Assembly (NCBI GenBank): GCA_009869945.1
Contig: WIXG01000271.1
Coordinates: 46,606 to 110,605 of the forward strand
DNA: 64,000 nucleotides
Direction: 5' to 3'
Source: Mesaphorura yosii
Lineage: Eukaryota; Arthropoda; Collembola; Poduromorpha; Tullbergiidae
The notes under the pieces are model-generated. The model was given only the letters and a program-made list of their open reading frames with translations, was not told the origin of the DNA and made no database searches. A program made the translations under genes and the position numbers. Shown one piece after another: positions 1-15,000 of the stretch (positions are counted from its first letter, which is position 1; each line of letters starts with the position of its first letter).

Positions 1-3000
1 TCACGCACGCACGAATGACAAAACTGCGTCAGATTGCCTCCTTGAAATGAGATTTATTGGTGTGATGAAATTGCGAAATCCAAGCAAATGTCATTAAATA
101 GTTAACGGTCATTACAGACTGGTTCAATTGGTCAGATGCCACTGAAGGCAGATTCGATTGAAAGCTGACTTTCATAAAAGTGGTTTATATATCAATTTTG
201 AGAATGAATCCTTTATCGTCTTTTCATGACCATTTTCAGAATGTGCCCATTGGGAGGTCATCATCACGTAGAAATTCGTTGTCACTCCATTATTGAGTCA
301 ATGCAGGTTCACATCACCACCCTAATGGTGTTATTATGTCACTAGCCTACTTACATCAATTCAACAAGAAAGGCAGGAAAGGAATTGAATGAAAGAATTG
401 TGACGTGCTGCTGCCGGAACGATTAATGGCTTTTTCTCGGTCGGTGACGGTAATCAAAAATTAAAATCAAGCCTTGCCTGAGATTAAGGAACAGACTGCC
501 TGACTGCCTGCCTCCTCTCTTTCATGCCAAACGTCCGACGGTTCACGTTTCTCGGATCCGGAATGAATTTCTGAAGAATCAAGTTAATTCATTGAATGAA
601 ATTACTTGAATGCAGTGGAATTCCTTTGTCATGAAATGCTTGGAGCGCCGCTTGTAAGGAAATTTAATATCTACCAAAGAGGGTATTGAATGGACAGGAC
701 AGGAAAGAAAGAAAGATGGCAAGAACGTAAGCGTGCAGTAAACAAGCCGATCTGAAATGTGATTTCTGATCAAAATCGATCATGTACACCTTAAGCATTG
801 TAATTGCTACAACACCGACTCCGAAAATGCCAATGCCAAGTGTGCCTCGACCTTGGGCAGGGCCGAAATGGGGACGAGACGAGCTTATGGCAGTAAATAG
901 AGCAATAAGAGTTTCGAAATGCTGGTTTTAGTGATCATGATCGCAAACGGCACTAGACAACACAAGGCCAAGTAAAACGGAAAAGGAAACGTAATTTAAA
1001 ATGACTGCCACGATAATGTTTGCATGAGCAGATAAAATTACGTGGAGTGTTTTTATTTATTTTATGATTTCTTCTCGCAAATAAGCACGAAGCACATGGC
1101 ACTGGATGTCCGATGTGGATGCGGTGATGTTTTGGGTACGGCAGAATTGTAGAATGTGTTGTCACTTGAATTCGAAGCTGGGCTCATAACTTTCACTTGA
1201 TCTCCTTACGTCTTCTCTCTTGGCCACATCCCGCACGCGGTTGCAAGCAGAATTACAGAATTCGGGACGCAGAATGCGAGGGACCTTGGAAGTAATTTAG
1301 GTAAGCACGGTTGTCCGAAGAAATGAAATTGAAATGAAAATTGTGTGACATTTGATTATATATGAGTTTTCAATGTAATAATACCCAGAACTGCGTCCTC
1401 TGATGGTTATGGTCGGGTCGTGAGTGGTACAGAAACCAATTTATATTTGCGCTGCACAGCACTGGAAAAATCTCGTAAACATCCGCCAGTCAGGCCAGAC
1501 CGGCAAGGCCGAAGAAAGAACTTTCTCTTCCATAAACCCGTGCTTTGCATTCTGTTCGCGGTACGTGTTTGTGCAAGAAATTGCTCTCAAGACTTGATTT
1601 CTGGGCTGGAGGCTTTTCGTAAACTTCCGTTCAAGACTCAGGATCTTAAGACCTGGCCTGACTTGAATCAGATACTCACTCCTGCTCGTGCCTCCGTACG
1701 TGAAATATTGATCAAGGCTGAGCATAATGTAAACGTAAACTGCACGAGACTCCAACATGCAAATTAAGCTCAGTTAATTACCCAGGCTAAATTGTGTAGT
1801 GTTTAAGAAGGCGTACATGGCTTTATCTCTCTAAAGAAGAAAGTTGAACTTAAACTTCGAGTTCCTTCTTATGAGCACGTATTAGGAAGCAGACTCCATT
1901 AATTAGAAGTTTGTTAAAAAGACAAGACTCCAGTACCAAACAACATTTGCTTAAGCACACATTAATGCACACGTACGGCGCGCAAAGATTTTTCACACGT
2001 CAAGCTACAACTTCTTTACATACTTTGCACCTCGCCCTGAAGCTATGACACGACACAATCTTTGCTCTGGATGGTAATTTAAGATGACTTTTATGCTTTA
2101 ACAACTTAATTAATGAGGGAACGGATTATCACACCCTTCTGCCACTTGAATTTTGATACTTTAAAATGGAAAGGAACGAGAACGTAACTCCTGCTTAACC
2201 TGAACAGCTTCTTTCACTCAGGCTGGCAATAGTCACAACTTGCAGGAGGATCAGAGTTTCTTGTATAATGTTTATGCCTACGTAATGTTGCAAGAGTCAA
2301 CGGGCTTGAGCGATTATTTAAATTAGTTGTCTGGCTTTGGGTTGAGGTGAAACCAAGCCAAGCCAAGCCGAATTTAGCAAGAGAAGGGAAGGAGGAAGGA
2401 AGAGAGGAAAGAAGCGTCATTCGGGTAGCAGAAGCAGCAGTGTGCAGTTCAGAGTCCGAGTCCGAGTCTTGTTGAGTCATAGTTGTCAGTTGCAGTAGTT
2501 GGTTTCTTTGAAAATGAAGTCCTTTCCGGGATTGTCAGGTTAAAACCCTTCGTCCTTAGTCTTTTAGTTGTATTGTCATATTTTCATGTGATTTTGGATT
2601 TCTTATGGAGAACTACGTTATATGATTTGGTATCTCACTGCACTGCGATGAGAGCGTAAAACGACCGAGTAACCATTTGAAATTGTATTGTACATTGCAC
2701 ACCTTAAAAATGTAATGCACAGGGCAAAACAACATGCGAAAAGAAATAATAATGAGAAGCTTGCAAGCGAGTTTCTCCAAATCGTGAATTAAAACTAGTT
2801 CTCCGTGTTCAGATTCTTTATTTGTTCATCATTTTGAGCGACATTCTGCATCGCTCCGTCAGTAGCAGTAAGTTGTCTTGTCTCGCGAATCCAGCGCCCG
2901 GTGCCTTGCATAATCCATCCCGACTCATTTCAATAATACGAACGCTTTCAAATTACTCTAATAACGCAATAATGTTAACCTCGTCTTACATCTTGTATTA

Positions 3001-6000
3001 TTGGTTCTTATCAGTAAACACACTTGCGTTGCACGGTCTCAAGTCTCGCAGGCCAAGGCCACCTTCCCTCAAGTCACACGCTTGTCGTCCGCATGCATCA
3101 TTCCAACGTGTCCTGATGTGGTGTGGCACTCGAACGCATCAAGTATCAAAAAGGTCGGCAAGTCACATCACAGTCTACCACAGCATATGATGAAAAAACT
3201 GTTTGCTTCAAGATAACATCACATACGCGTGGCTCGTGGTTGTCTGTTTATGATTTTTTCAGTTTGTGTTTGTGCTATTGCTTCTTTCTGAGCGGAGGTA
3301 AAAGTGAAAAAACTCAAGTGGAGTTTGCACGGGAGTCCTGCCTCCTGAACACTCCAAGTCGGCGTCTGCGACGTGGTATATTACTATTTGACGGTGTCTG
3401 TTTTCACTTGACATGAGATAAGAGTTCTTTGTCAATGTCATCGGATGTCATCCAGCTCGTAAACTATTGCGATGATGTATTGCACAAATACGTGCGGATT
3501 CCGACGATGGTGTGCTGGTGCATTTTCAGGTTTTTATTTTACAGCTAAAATTACAGAGGGAGATCATTATGGCTGACTTCCATAGATGTGGCTTATGCTG
3601 GTGTTGTCGAGGGTATCGATGTGGCTTATGTAGTCGATTCTAGTAAGGGTATCCATTTCAGGATACAGACGTCCCAATTTTAGGGCCATGTCACGTCAAA
3701 GTGAAATTTTCCACTGGGCAACATAACCAACTGGTGAGTAATGAACTAATTGAAGGGTACAACTGAACTTGAGCTTCGTGTCAGCTGCCATGAAATTACA
3801 TGTCCAAATTAGAGGCTTATGTTAATTAATGAATTGTCCCAGTGCCCCGACTCTGTACTACAATCAATCATTACCTGCTGCATGTGCCGTCTATGGTGGT
3901 GCCAGTAACAAGAGGCATCATTAAACTTGCATTTGTCAGCCTATAATTGTACTTGTGAATAAAATGGTGAACATGGAATCAGTTTCGACACAGACAAATT
4001 CCACGCCTCTTGCTTTTGAGCTTGGTAACCTAGTTCCTAAGGGTTTCTGGCAATAATACAGTTGGCAAAAGTAAAATAAATTGGTGGATTATCAACTCCA
4101 TGTCTGAAATGACATTTTTCGGTTTGCTGCTACCACGACCGCTGAGGCACTTGACTTACTTTTGCTGTACAGGGCATTGTGCATATTCTAAGTTCTAAGC
4201 ACGCTACAAGACAGAAATAGCTCACAATTTCAGAAGGTTCCTTTAGCAGACCCGGCCCACATTTTATAGAGACGGTGATATATCAAAAGGATGTACTTCA
4301 TCATTTTTGAAATATCAAGCAGTAGCATAAAAAGCTCTTGGAAATGCGTAATCCTCTTCCACACATGGGAGACATGGTGGCCATATCATTACCGTACCAA
4401 AGGATTTAGGTGCTCGTACTCGTAGAAGGCTTGCTGCATTGTTACCCAATCTCCTGGATGATAAAGTGAAATTGAATAAATCTGCAGGCAGGCAGGCGCT
4501 GGCAGAAGCCAATCTGATATTGATACACACGATTCCATAAAATGAATACCAAATAGCCACACAGGAACAGATCGTCAAAAGTCAACAGGCTGAACTCACG
4601 TAGACGAATGTTACTTGTGCGCTGTATTGTGTTGAATTGATGTTATTGACAAGTTGTCCTGCAAACGTGTAGCACTTGAAAGATTGCTTTCCTGTACAGT
4701 TCGTAAAGTAGTTCAATCTTCCAATGAATTCGCCAAACGCCGAAACAAGAAGTAAGGCGTAAGGAGTTAATTTAGTAAATTGCAAAGGTTTTAGTGCTTT
4801 TCATTTATTTGGTAGTAGTCAACGAACAGCCCGCATAAAACACAGCGGGGTAGCGCACAAGTGTTGAGTAATCGCATAATTTGCACAGTTCACAGGCACA
4901 ATGCAAAGTGCTTCCGCGCTTTTACTCATGCTGTCACTCGAATACGAGTTCTCTGTAGTCTGGTCATTAATAATTGAAAACAGTTCTGTATTGATGCACT
5001 GACTGACTGCTGGCTTTGTTTTGGAACGCATTTGCTTTTACTCCGCTTACCAAGTGTGTACGTATTTGTTCAAATGAGTCATTCATGATTTCGTGAATGT
5101 ACTGCTTTCTTTCCTACTTGGAATCGCTGAGATTTATTATTTAGAGCCTACTTAGTACTTTCCTCAACCATTCTAGGCTATGCTTCGCTCTGCTCGCAGG
5201 TGAACTCATTTGTCATTGTCACTTGAATAGTCAAGCACCAAGCAAAATCCAATGTCAATCTGATATTTCGCAATAAGAACGGGAACGAGAGTTTTACTGC
5301 TGTAAAATTCTGCAAAAGCGAACAGAGGCTTGGACAACGTAGTTCTTCAGGCAGCGGGCTATCAATCTTCCCCGTCCAATTCTTCAGCTTACGCAGTTGT
5401 GCGTGTGAACTGTCGTATTTGTGAGTTACGTGTGTAAACCAAAGTACATGCATACAGTAATCAGCTGGATATTAAATTGTCACAATATTCATAATATTAT
5501 TAGTCTATCAGCATTTACGAGCTACGATGGGTATGTTGTACGTTCGCGTGCCTTTCTGGTTTGTACGGGAATTGGTCGTGATTTGGTAGCGCACATTTGA
5601 TGAGTGTTTTGGTTTAATATGTCAGCTTCCAACCTCTTCACGAGGAACAGTCTTGACTTGGCGTGCATTTTATAGTGGCTTATCAGACTAGACTTTCTAT
5701 TTTAAGGTAAAACCTTATTACAATTTTACGATTCGGGAATTTATAATGTGCTTACCGAGAAGGAAGGAGGCAAACGAGAGACAACTCCGGCGTAAACCTA
5801 AATTTTTAAATCAGTTTCCAGTTGCGGCCTCCGCCATCCTCGCTCTTCGGTCGCTGATGGACCCACACGCGTGCAGGACGAAATGAGGCACGACCTCTTG
5901 GTGAATATCTTCTTTAATGTAGATTTATTTGCTGCCGGGTGTAAAAGTATCCCACTTGCATAGTAATACTATTTGATTTCATCATACCCGGTAATGTTAT

Positions 6001-9000
6001 TGGATACGGACTCCTTCGGCTATGGACGGCCGGATTTACTACCGCCATATAGTCATCCATTGCCTGGCCTGGCGTAGTAAGTCTCTTCTTACCCCGTTCG
6101 CTTTCACTCACAGTACCAGTCTCTTCACATACTCACAATGGCCGTGTGCTTAGCCCGGTTATATAGTGACACAACGTGACAGGAATGCCAAGCGAAATTG
6201 TGTGTGGAATTTCCCTCATTCTTCCTGAACTCAACTTTTTTACGAATAGTAATGCAAGGGTATTACATTACAAGACATAAAATATAAAGAATGAGAATAA
6301 TGAAGATATGAAGACGGGCATAAGGCTGGCACGAGAAAAAGATTCACCAGGACGCGAACGTCTTGCCTTACTTTGCGTAACCCAAGACAAGGTTATAACT
6401 TTCCCCAGCCCGAGACACAATCACTTTCATTCAAATTTTCATGCAGTTCGTTGTCGCCTTAAGTTTTTCTCATTTTTTGTCGTCGTTCGTGCCTGCATAG
6501 TATTTTGTTACCATACAACGCACAGCACAGGCACAGAGTACTTATATTACAAAAGAATTATGGAGAAACGAAGCCACTTGAGTTTTATGTGCGCTGGCAT
6601 TAATATCGGTGATGTTATTGTGAAATAAAAATTTCAAGTGCCATTTTTATGAACTATCAACCGAAAATGGAGCAGCATGACAAAGTAAGAACGAAATATA
6701 CGAGTGATGCTCGTGCATCACTATGAAATACGCAATACGCAGCCCATATGCTCGCATTGCGACGCTCTTTTCTCCTCATTCACATTAACGAATTTCTTTG
6801 CTGCGACAAAATCTAACTACCCAAAGCGAGTGAGATGCACATTTCACAATTTGGCACCGCGCTACCGCTCTCAGAAGTGCATTCTCGTGTATGACTACAC
6901 CCAGAAGACGAGGAAGAAAATGCAAACTGCAACATTCAAACATGAACGTAAGAGAGAAGAGCAGTACAAACGAGATGCAGCGACATTTGCATTTCGGTTA
7001 CGAAAGAGTTGAGACATGACAGCCACAAATTCGTGCTCATTTTTCATTATGTTATTGTTCATCGCACTCGTGTGGATTGTGGAGGAATGGCGATGAGAAA
7101 AGTGAAATGATAAAAGTCGTCTTGAGCATCCGAAAGTAAGGAAATTCGCTTTTACCTTGGCATTTTTGCCATCTTTGCGGTATACACACGTGTGCAGTTG
7201 GGTTTTATGGTCATCCCATTTTGAATTTGATTCTTTTCCATGTGGAATCTTCTGCGTAGTAAAAGCAGTAGACTGTGCCGTCAGAGTCTTCAGTCATCGA
7301 GCTTACAGCACCGACCTCGAGCAGTAATAGCTCAGTGCAGAACAGAACAGCAGCACATGCAAATACTCGCGTTCCAAGTAAATTGTATTAGGCCCGACTG
7401 CTAGGATCTTCTCAGTTACTCCAACAAACGAAGAGCATTTGCTTCTTCACGGACTGCTTTACCTTATCTCTGTCAAAAAACCAGAGGACTTCAGACCGGC
7501 CAAGCTCAGATTCCACATTAGCATAAGAAAGCGACAGGAAATGGTTGAGCTGAATGTTCTCCACGTTTACGCAATTTGATTCGCGTCCATGTCCATGGCA
7601 TGTTGGGCCGGCAATTTACGTCCAGAGAACAAACATGACCCAAATGCCTGCCCATGTCAGTGATTCCCACCCGACACTGCACTGTCTTCAATTCAAACCG
7701 TGATGTGGTGACATGGGCACGCACGCAGCACCACAGCCCGTGAAGATGTTCATAACATTAACTAGGAAGCCATGATGGGCATGGTGATGATGACGAGGTA
7801 CCATTAATAACATGTGGCATCATTCACACGACAAATGCTCTGACTGAGTGACACACGTTGGAAAACAAACTAAAAGTTTTATTCACTTGTGTGATGGGTT
7901 ACTTTGGTTGTGAAAAGCATACGTGAGGACAGGACAGCGCTCAGCTCTGCCTGTGCTGGGTAGCTGGTTTAAACGGCTTCAGAAAACAAGACGTGTTTGT
8001 TGACTGTTGACTTGGTCCCAAGAAGAGTCTGCTGCGAAATGCAAAAGTTGAGACGCGGTCTCGACTCACAATTTTCCAACTTCAAAAGATACGTAACCCA
8101 ATGGTGAAGAAAATCACCGCACGAGCATCGGTAAGTTCTTCCCAAATTAATGATGAAATCGGTTATGGGAAGAATCTGGATTCATACTTCGTTCATATAA
8201 AATTAAGACCAAAGAATTTTAGGATTTAATTGAGAAGATGAGCATCTTAACCGTCTTGCGGTTTTGAAGCTTTTGCATGGACAGGACAAGATAAGATTGA
8301 AATATTATTCAGTAAGTCTTATTATGAGAAACGAAATTTTGCGCCACAAACCGCAAAAGTTTAGGGTAGAATCCAGTTTAAAAACGAATACTTGGCAATA
8401 TGTTTATTTTTGTGGTCTGAATTTGGCTTATTAAGTTTCCAGCATCGGTTTACTCAAAATGAGGTTCAGTTCAGCTCTGTCGATCTTTCGTGTTCTGTGA
8501 TTGTATGGCTGTGTCTTCAGTTTTCTTCCCGATTAATATTGATTCCCAATTTCCATTATCTGATACGCACAGACCGAACGCGGAGCCTCTCATCATCACG
8601 TCTTGGCGATATTGAAAAGTTACTGAAGCCTGCTTGACTGCGACACATGGACTCACGCACGCCAGCGCGTGTGACGGGAAATTGGGAAAGACTTTTAATA
8701 CTATGCAAGTGGAACAACGCACAAGACGAAAGTTTCTGCAAGTTCTTGTCTTTGCGAGATTATCTCATCACTTTCTACCAAGACCAAAGGAAGAATGTTT
8801 CACAAACTGGGACGGCAAAGGAGAACTTTGCTCAACGAGTTTCGTGCTTATGAATAGTCATTGCGAATCTTTCCCTTGCTTTTTCGTGCACAATACAAAT
8901 AATAAAGGGAAAAGTTGAGCTTCGGCTTGGTTGGCTGGATCTGGTTTTCCACTTCTTTCTTCATTTACATGACCATATTGCTTAAATTTCATTTTGAGCA

Positions 9001-12000
9001 GCAGCACAAGCACGGAGTCAAAGTAAAGTAAAGTGGGAAGAGAAAAAGAGTCTGGAACATGGAACAGAATGGAATGCAATTTTGGAACTGGAACAGTTTA
9101 ACGAAGTTTCGTCTTTCATGACTGCGACGACTGGTCGGGCGATAGATGCAAGAGAGGGACACACGTTGGAATGCATAAATACTTTCCCCGTTGGACTCGG
9201 TGACCAAACCAAGATTCCCATCAACCAACTAAACCAAATCAAGTCTTTGTGGACGTTCACAGCCTTTGCTTTTGGCTTGCTCATTCAGCCTGACGCAGAC
9301 CAGAGAAGCTTAAATGGCATTTATTCATCTTCGAGTTTTCCAACGCAGGAGAATAAAACATCTGTCTTCCATCAACTCCCAAAAACACACTAACGCACGT
9401 CACCATTCAGACAGCCTTGGCGCCTGTTCGGCCGGCTTTCACTGTGTCCTGAGTTTAATGTACGCCGCAGTCACGTCGCACTTTGCGTATCTTTTCGTAT
9501 TATAATTCCATTATTTTCTTTCCACGCTGCACTGAACCGAATGAGTAATATTGCCTGCACTTTTTCTGCTTAGTTAATCTGTTTAAAATTCTTCCCAACT
9601 CGAGAAATTTCATTGTGGGGGAGAAGAAGCGAAGACCGGAACGTAATGCTCTTGGGGTTCACTTAATAATAGATCCGATTCGATGATTGGATTTTGATTC
9701 ACATTCATTCGAAGCGGGGCGAGGGGAACGAGAACATGATTTCGATTAAATTGCATTGCATTGTGGTGGTGACTCAATATTGTGCATTCTTGTGTAAGTA
9801 AAAGATTCCGGACTTTGTGGTGGCGCAAGCCAAAGTCAAATGAGTTTGGCAGCGAATTCCGTGCACGCTCGGCTTCCACTTTCCCATTTAAGATTCAAAA
9901 AGTCATTTCAGCGTACAGGCTTTAATTAATGAAGCAGGAACCACTCACGTGCAGAACACGGACTGAGTCGAGGCCCAGCGAAGCCATTAACGACATATGT
10001 AAATTGGGGTCCGCAATATAAAATGTTTAACATCGCTTTGTGTGGGAATATCATAAGAAGTTAATGCGTGTAGTACTACACAACTTGTACTCACGTACGA
10101 CTCATTTGCCTTCTTAATTACTTCGCTGCACAATTGCAAGTGTATCGCAGAGATTAAACAGCTCATATTTACTTAATTACGCCTCCATTATGCGAATAGC
10201 GAATTAGGAAGACAGACCAGGCAGACTAGAAAAGCTTAGCAACTCTTGAGGGAAGGAGGGCCAAGGAAATCTATTGAGAATTCCTCAGCGAACATGGTGC
10301 TAATTAATAACTGTATTAATTAACGTCTGAACTGAATTCTTTCAGGCAGACGCTAGGTAATTTCCTATTTTGATAGTTGTTTCAGAATCAACCCTGAAAC
10401 TGTAAAAGTTTAGTCGATTAACTAGCCAACTTATCAGTAACTCTTAAAAGGTAACTTTATAAAAACTGACAACTGAAGGTCGATTTCGAGCTGCACAGAA
10501 GTTTTCAGTGACAACACTTCTTGCTTACAGAAATGTTCAAGTTTTTAATTACTCCTCGATGCACGGAGCGACTAATTAATGAGATTATTAACACAGACTC
10601 GTAGTGAACCTACATGAGCCTAGGCAGCCCAGCCAAGCACAGCAGAACTGGCAAATTAGCTTGTAAAACAAAGGGCATAAATCTACGAAGGAAACGTGCA
10701 GTAAAAATCTTGCAGAGGAAATCCCCTGAGATGCTGAGCTCTGAAACAGAATTCGTTATTAGCTTAAAAGGGGCAAATTAAAGAGTTCCGATTAAACGAA
10801 AGTCTGTGAACATGTAAACAAAAATGCTCTCAAGTCCTCAGTTTTTACAGCAGCGCTACGTAAACACTAGCAATCAACGACCAAGAAGCTGGATGCTGTA
10901 GCACGTGAAATTTCCGTGGACATAAACACGAGTTTAGTTTTAAAGTTCAAAGTTCAACTTAAATCAAACCAAGTGAAGTAAATTATTTGGCATTGACATT
11001 TGAATCTGTACCGCTGCTAATGTTCCACAAATTCCCTCCAGCCCGGCACGAAAGTTGGGGATTTCGGCTCAGCTGATGGAGATCCAAGTCATGGTTTCGG
11101 GCACAGCGATAAAGTTAATTTGAATATTGGGACCTAAACCTCTGAATGAAACTTTTACTCCACTTTTCATGTAATCCCTTCCACGTCCGCGCATCCGAAG
11201 CAGCAGATGATTGTGCTTGCTCAAGGTTCTGTCTTAAATCTAATTTACTACGTTATGCCACATTAGGATCATCATGTTTTGCGTCTAGTCTAGTCTGGTC
11301 CTCATCCTTAAAGTCTTTCCAATACATGGATTTGTATAATTTAATGGAGGAGCGGAGACCCAGTTCCAGTTTTCTCCAATGCCAATATCAATAAATTACG
11401 GGCATCAAGTTAACAACGGGCGACGGCAAAGTGACTTTTAGTATCCATACAAGTCGTGCGTGCATTAGGCTTAGGTTTTCCTCCGCGCGTCAAGGACGAG
11501 AACATGGTTTACTCCTACACTTTATATAAGTCTAGTTGAATCTAGCGTCTAGGATGTTTCCCCGTGCCATAATCTGAAAATCTTCTCACAACTTTGCATA
11601 CTGTAATTCTCGCTAATCTTTTATTTAACGCCTTTTTAAATCCTCTCTCCTCGATTACGTAAAACCGACTTTCTGCCTACGTCTCCTTAGCCTAATGACT
11701 TCATGGTACAACAGGTATGAAACTGACCTATTTTTCTATTTGAGCAAGATGCTAATGCTAATGCCTTTAAACTTTTAATGCTTTCTTCTCCCTTAATTGC
11801 TTTGCTGTCTGATCGTCTTGTGTGATAAAGATCTCAACGAGGGCTGCGTTCGCAATAGGCTACAGCAGAACATAGAAAGGTCGGACATCACGTGATTCAG
11901 TACCGCGTTTAATTTCCCAATTCCGATTGCAAATCGCATGCATTGGAATTTGACGCATAAGCCGATGCGAACTACTTTTGTAAATACAAGCTCGAGAATT

Positions 12001-15000
12001 GATATCTTTTCCAGTTGGCATTACGAGACCATTAATTCATGTCTTGTCACAAGCAATTAAACCTTTGAATGCCAAGCAATCGAAGAGGTAATTGCTCGGC
12101 AAATTACATATATCATTTCATCTAACTGCCTGTGATGTACTGTGCCGGTGCCCATGCCTCGCCGAATCGCTTTGCAAAGACGTCCTTCACATCAATTCCG
12201 ATGCTCCAATACGGAGAAAGTTTTTGCCAATTTTTCTTTGAACAAAGAGCCAAGAAAGAACAAAAGTTTGCCAGTGATGCTTAATTTGTGTGTCAAGTCG
12301 ACGAAAATCAAGGCAATTACTCGTAACGAAGCGAATCACGAAGCCAAGGTCTTTGCTGTTCGTGTTTTTGTTTATCATTTTGTGTGCTTTTAATTTGTTG
12401 TCCAACTTTTACTTTCGGAATGAAAAAGTTCTGCCAGTCGGAGCAGGAAGAAGACACCGAAAGCCGAAAGTCTTAAGTGTAAGTCTTCTGCTCCTATCGC
12501 CTTCAAGAAGTCGCTGGAAACTTTGCTTTGCTGTCTGCGCGTTGCTCTGATTGAGCAGATGATGATTGGCGTCGGAGCTAAAGCTAAAATGAGAACGAGC
12601 AGCAGAGAGATGAGGAAGGAGAGAAAAATCAAGTAAATAAGTCAGTCAAATGATACGGCTTAAAAAGACGGATGGATCGCAGGGAGAGTTAAGTCATATG
12701 TGAGCTCGACCAAAGCGAGGTGGAAATTGTATGTTGTTCGCATCCACGCTGTTGTATAAGTGGGGTGAGTAAAAGTAAGAAGAAAGTTGGGCAGCGGACG
12801 GGACGGAGAGGGAGATGATGCTACAATGAGTAGAGTCAGCCAGAAGAACCTACTTTCTGAGAGTCCAATATTGAACCATTGCATTGTACAAACTTTCTCT
12901 GCAACCATCCACATCCAACCAGCACAAAATTCCAGTGAGAGGAAAAAGGAACCCGTTGCTGAAGACTGGTTCCTTTCTTATTCGGGTTCCACACACGCCG
13001 TTCTCATAGTACGCTGAGCTTGAGAGTTGAGACTCGTGAATTTAAGAACGAACGTACGAACGCGTGGGGAAAGAGGAAACCGAGAAAGCAACGAGCGAAT
13101 CTCTTCGTGCGTGTGCCGTACCGTCTCACGCAAGCTGGTTGGTGAATGCAAGAACCAGAAGCAGAGTTTATTTAGTCGGCGAATGTATTGACGCGGAGAA
13201 AGTAGTCTCACTTTCGTCTCGTGCCGTTTTTGAAGTTCATTACCCATAACACCATTTCATTAATATATTACCTTTGGCTTCATCCGTTTTTTAGAATTTT
13301 GAGGATCTGCGGTTTCAGATAGTAAGAAGTTTGTTGGCTGCAGCCATCCTGCCATCAAAAATCACGTAATCGTATTCAGTTGTATAGCGCAAGTGTGACT
13401 TACATTGTGAAAGAATTCCAGTGTGGATTAACACGAGTTAATCTTGTCGCTGGCGTCAGTGCTAGGGTTTCTTCGAGCGACAGATCATCTCTCCTGAACA
13501 TTTCCCCACGTTCAATAAACCTACTAATTGGATAAGCAAAGCGAATGTAAATATTTGGCCTCGCTTTCGTGTGGAAGTCGGGTTGTTTGTTAACAAAGAA
13601 CATTGAACTTTACACGTGCGCGGCCGCAGGAGTCATTTTGAAGGTTGAGAAATCAAGTGACCGAGTTGTGCTGCTGAAACGTGCGTCGTTATCTCCCTCC
13701 CAAATCGTTGTTGCCGATACGAAGGTAATAGGTAATTGAGCCAAGTTTGTTGTTGTTTACTGCCCGCTAATATTAACTAGCCTCTTTGGTTCCTTTGAAG
13801 TACACGCACTATTCCATCGTGCTAGGAAGTTGACAACCTTCATAATAGAACCATTTTGTGCACTTTATATGCGGGACAGCCTTAATACGGTCGGTCCTTA
13901 TACTTTTTCCATCATATCATTTTCATCGCCCATACTCAATGTACCATGCGAAATAACGTAATTCAGGCCAGCAGAAGTAAATATTGCGAGAACATAAAAA
14001 GCAGGCAGGAAGAGAAGGCAGGCGAGACGAAGGAACCCCAGCATCAGCAGTGCATTGCGTTCTATTATTATTTATTCGCCTGGAATGTAATATTAATAAT
14101 CGCTTTATGCTTCGCTATGTGCTCGTGCAATGTATTTACATAATGTAAAATATTTTATGCAAACACTTTCTTTCACACTTTCTCACGTGCCCTCCTTAAC
14201 TGAACGCACGTAGTATAAAGTTGAGCTGGTACTCAGCGCTGCGCTCTATTCTATCCCGCGACCTCCGTTCAGGCGACAAATAAACTGGGTTAGGATAATC
14301 GGTTTATTGTCAACAAGATGATACTTACGTCGCACGCTGTCTTGGTCTTCTTCCTTTCCGTGAATAGACGGCTAAACTGACACACGCACACCCGCGCATG
14401 GTGTAATTTTCCACCACGCTGACGCAGAAGGCGTTTAACAAGGTAATAACGGAAAATGTTTGGAAAATTTGAGGTAATCGCCTCATCGCCCATCATTCAT
14501 TCACTCTCCCACTACTGGGGCGACTCAATGACTAATGTTCGGGTGTCATCAGCTTTGGCCTTGACGCGGATCTCCTGCCTGTCATTTCACGCCGACGCGA
14601 CGCCTCCTTGCAATGGGCTGATAATTAGACACTTTGTGGCAATTTCTTAGTCGCTGTCACTGTCAAAATTAGGAATTCAATTTCTCAGAGAAAATTACAT
14701 ATATCCAAATTCGTTCAAATAAGCCATAATTTCAGCCAAAAACAAGCTGCGTATGTAACCTGTTTAGCGTTAACTAGAAAAATGCTTTCTTAACTCATTC
14801 CGTCTCTTTCGCCGTCGGGCTTTGCATGGAGTAAATAAGTGGAAGAGGGATATTAAGTTATACGAGAGTTAGCGCCACAACACAGGAACACAGCTTTCGG
14901 GCACACGCAAATTAATAATTTATTGTACGAGGAAAAGATTTCTTTGCTAGTAACATTTATAATACAAGCAGAAGCTATAAATTTAAATGAAATGTAATAT

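Noticed and set aside
4582-4785. Minus-strand ORF resembling a secreted Cys-containing peptide
   Set aside because: It starts at a TTG rather than ATG, and no splice acceptor precedes it.
12290-12550. Type II membrane-protein-like frame on the plus strand
   Set aside because: The hydrophobic stretch is attractive, but the frame has no ATG before it and a TGA lies just upstream. No acceptor supports it as an internal exon.
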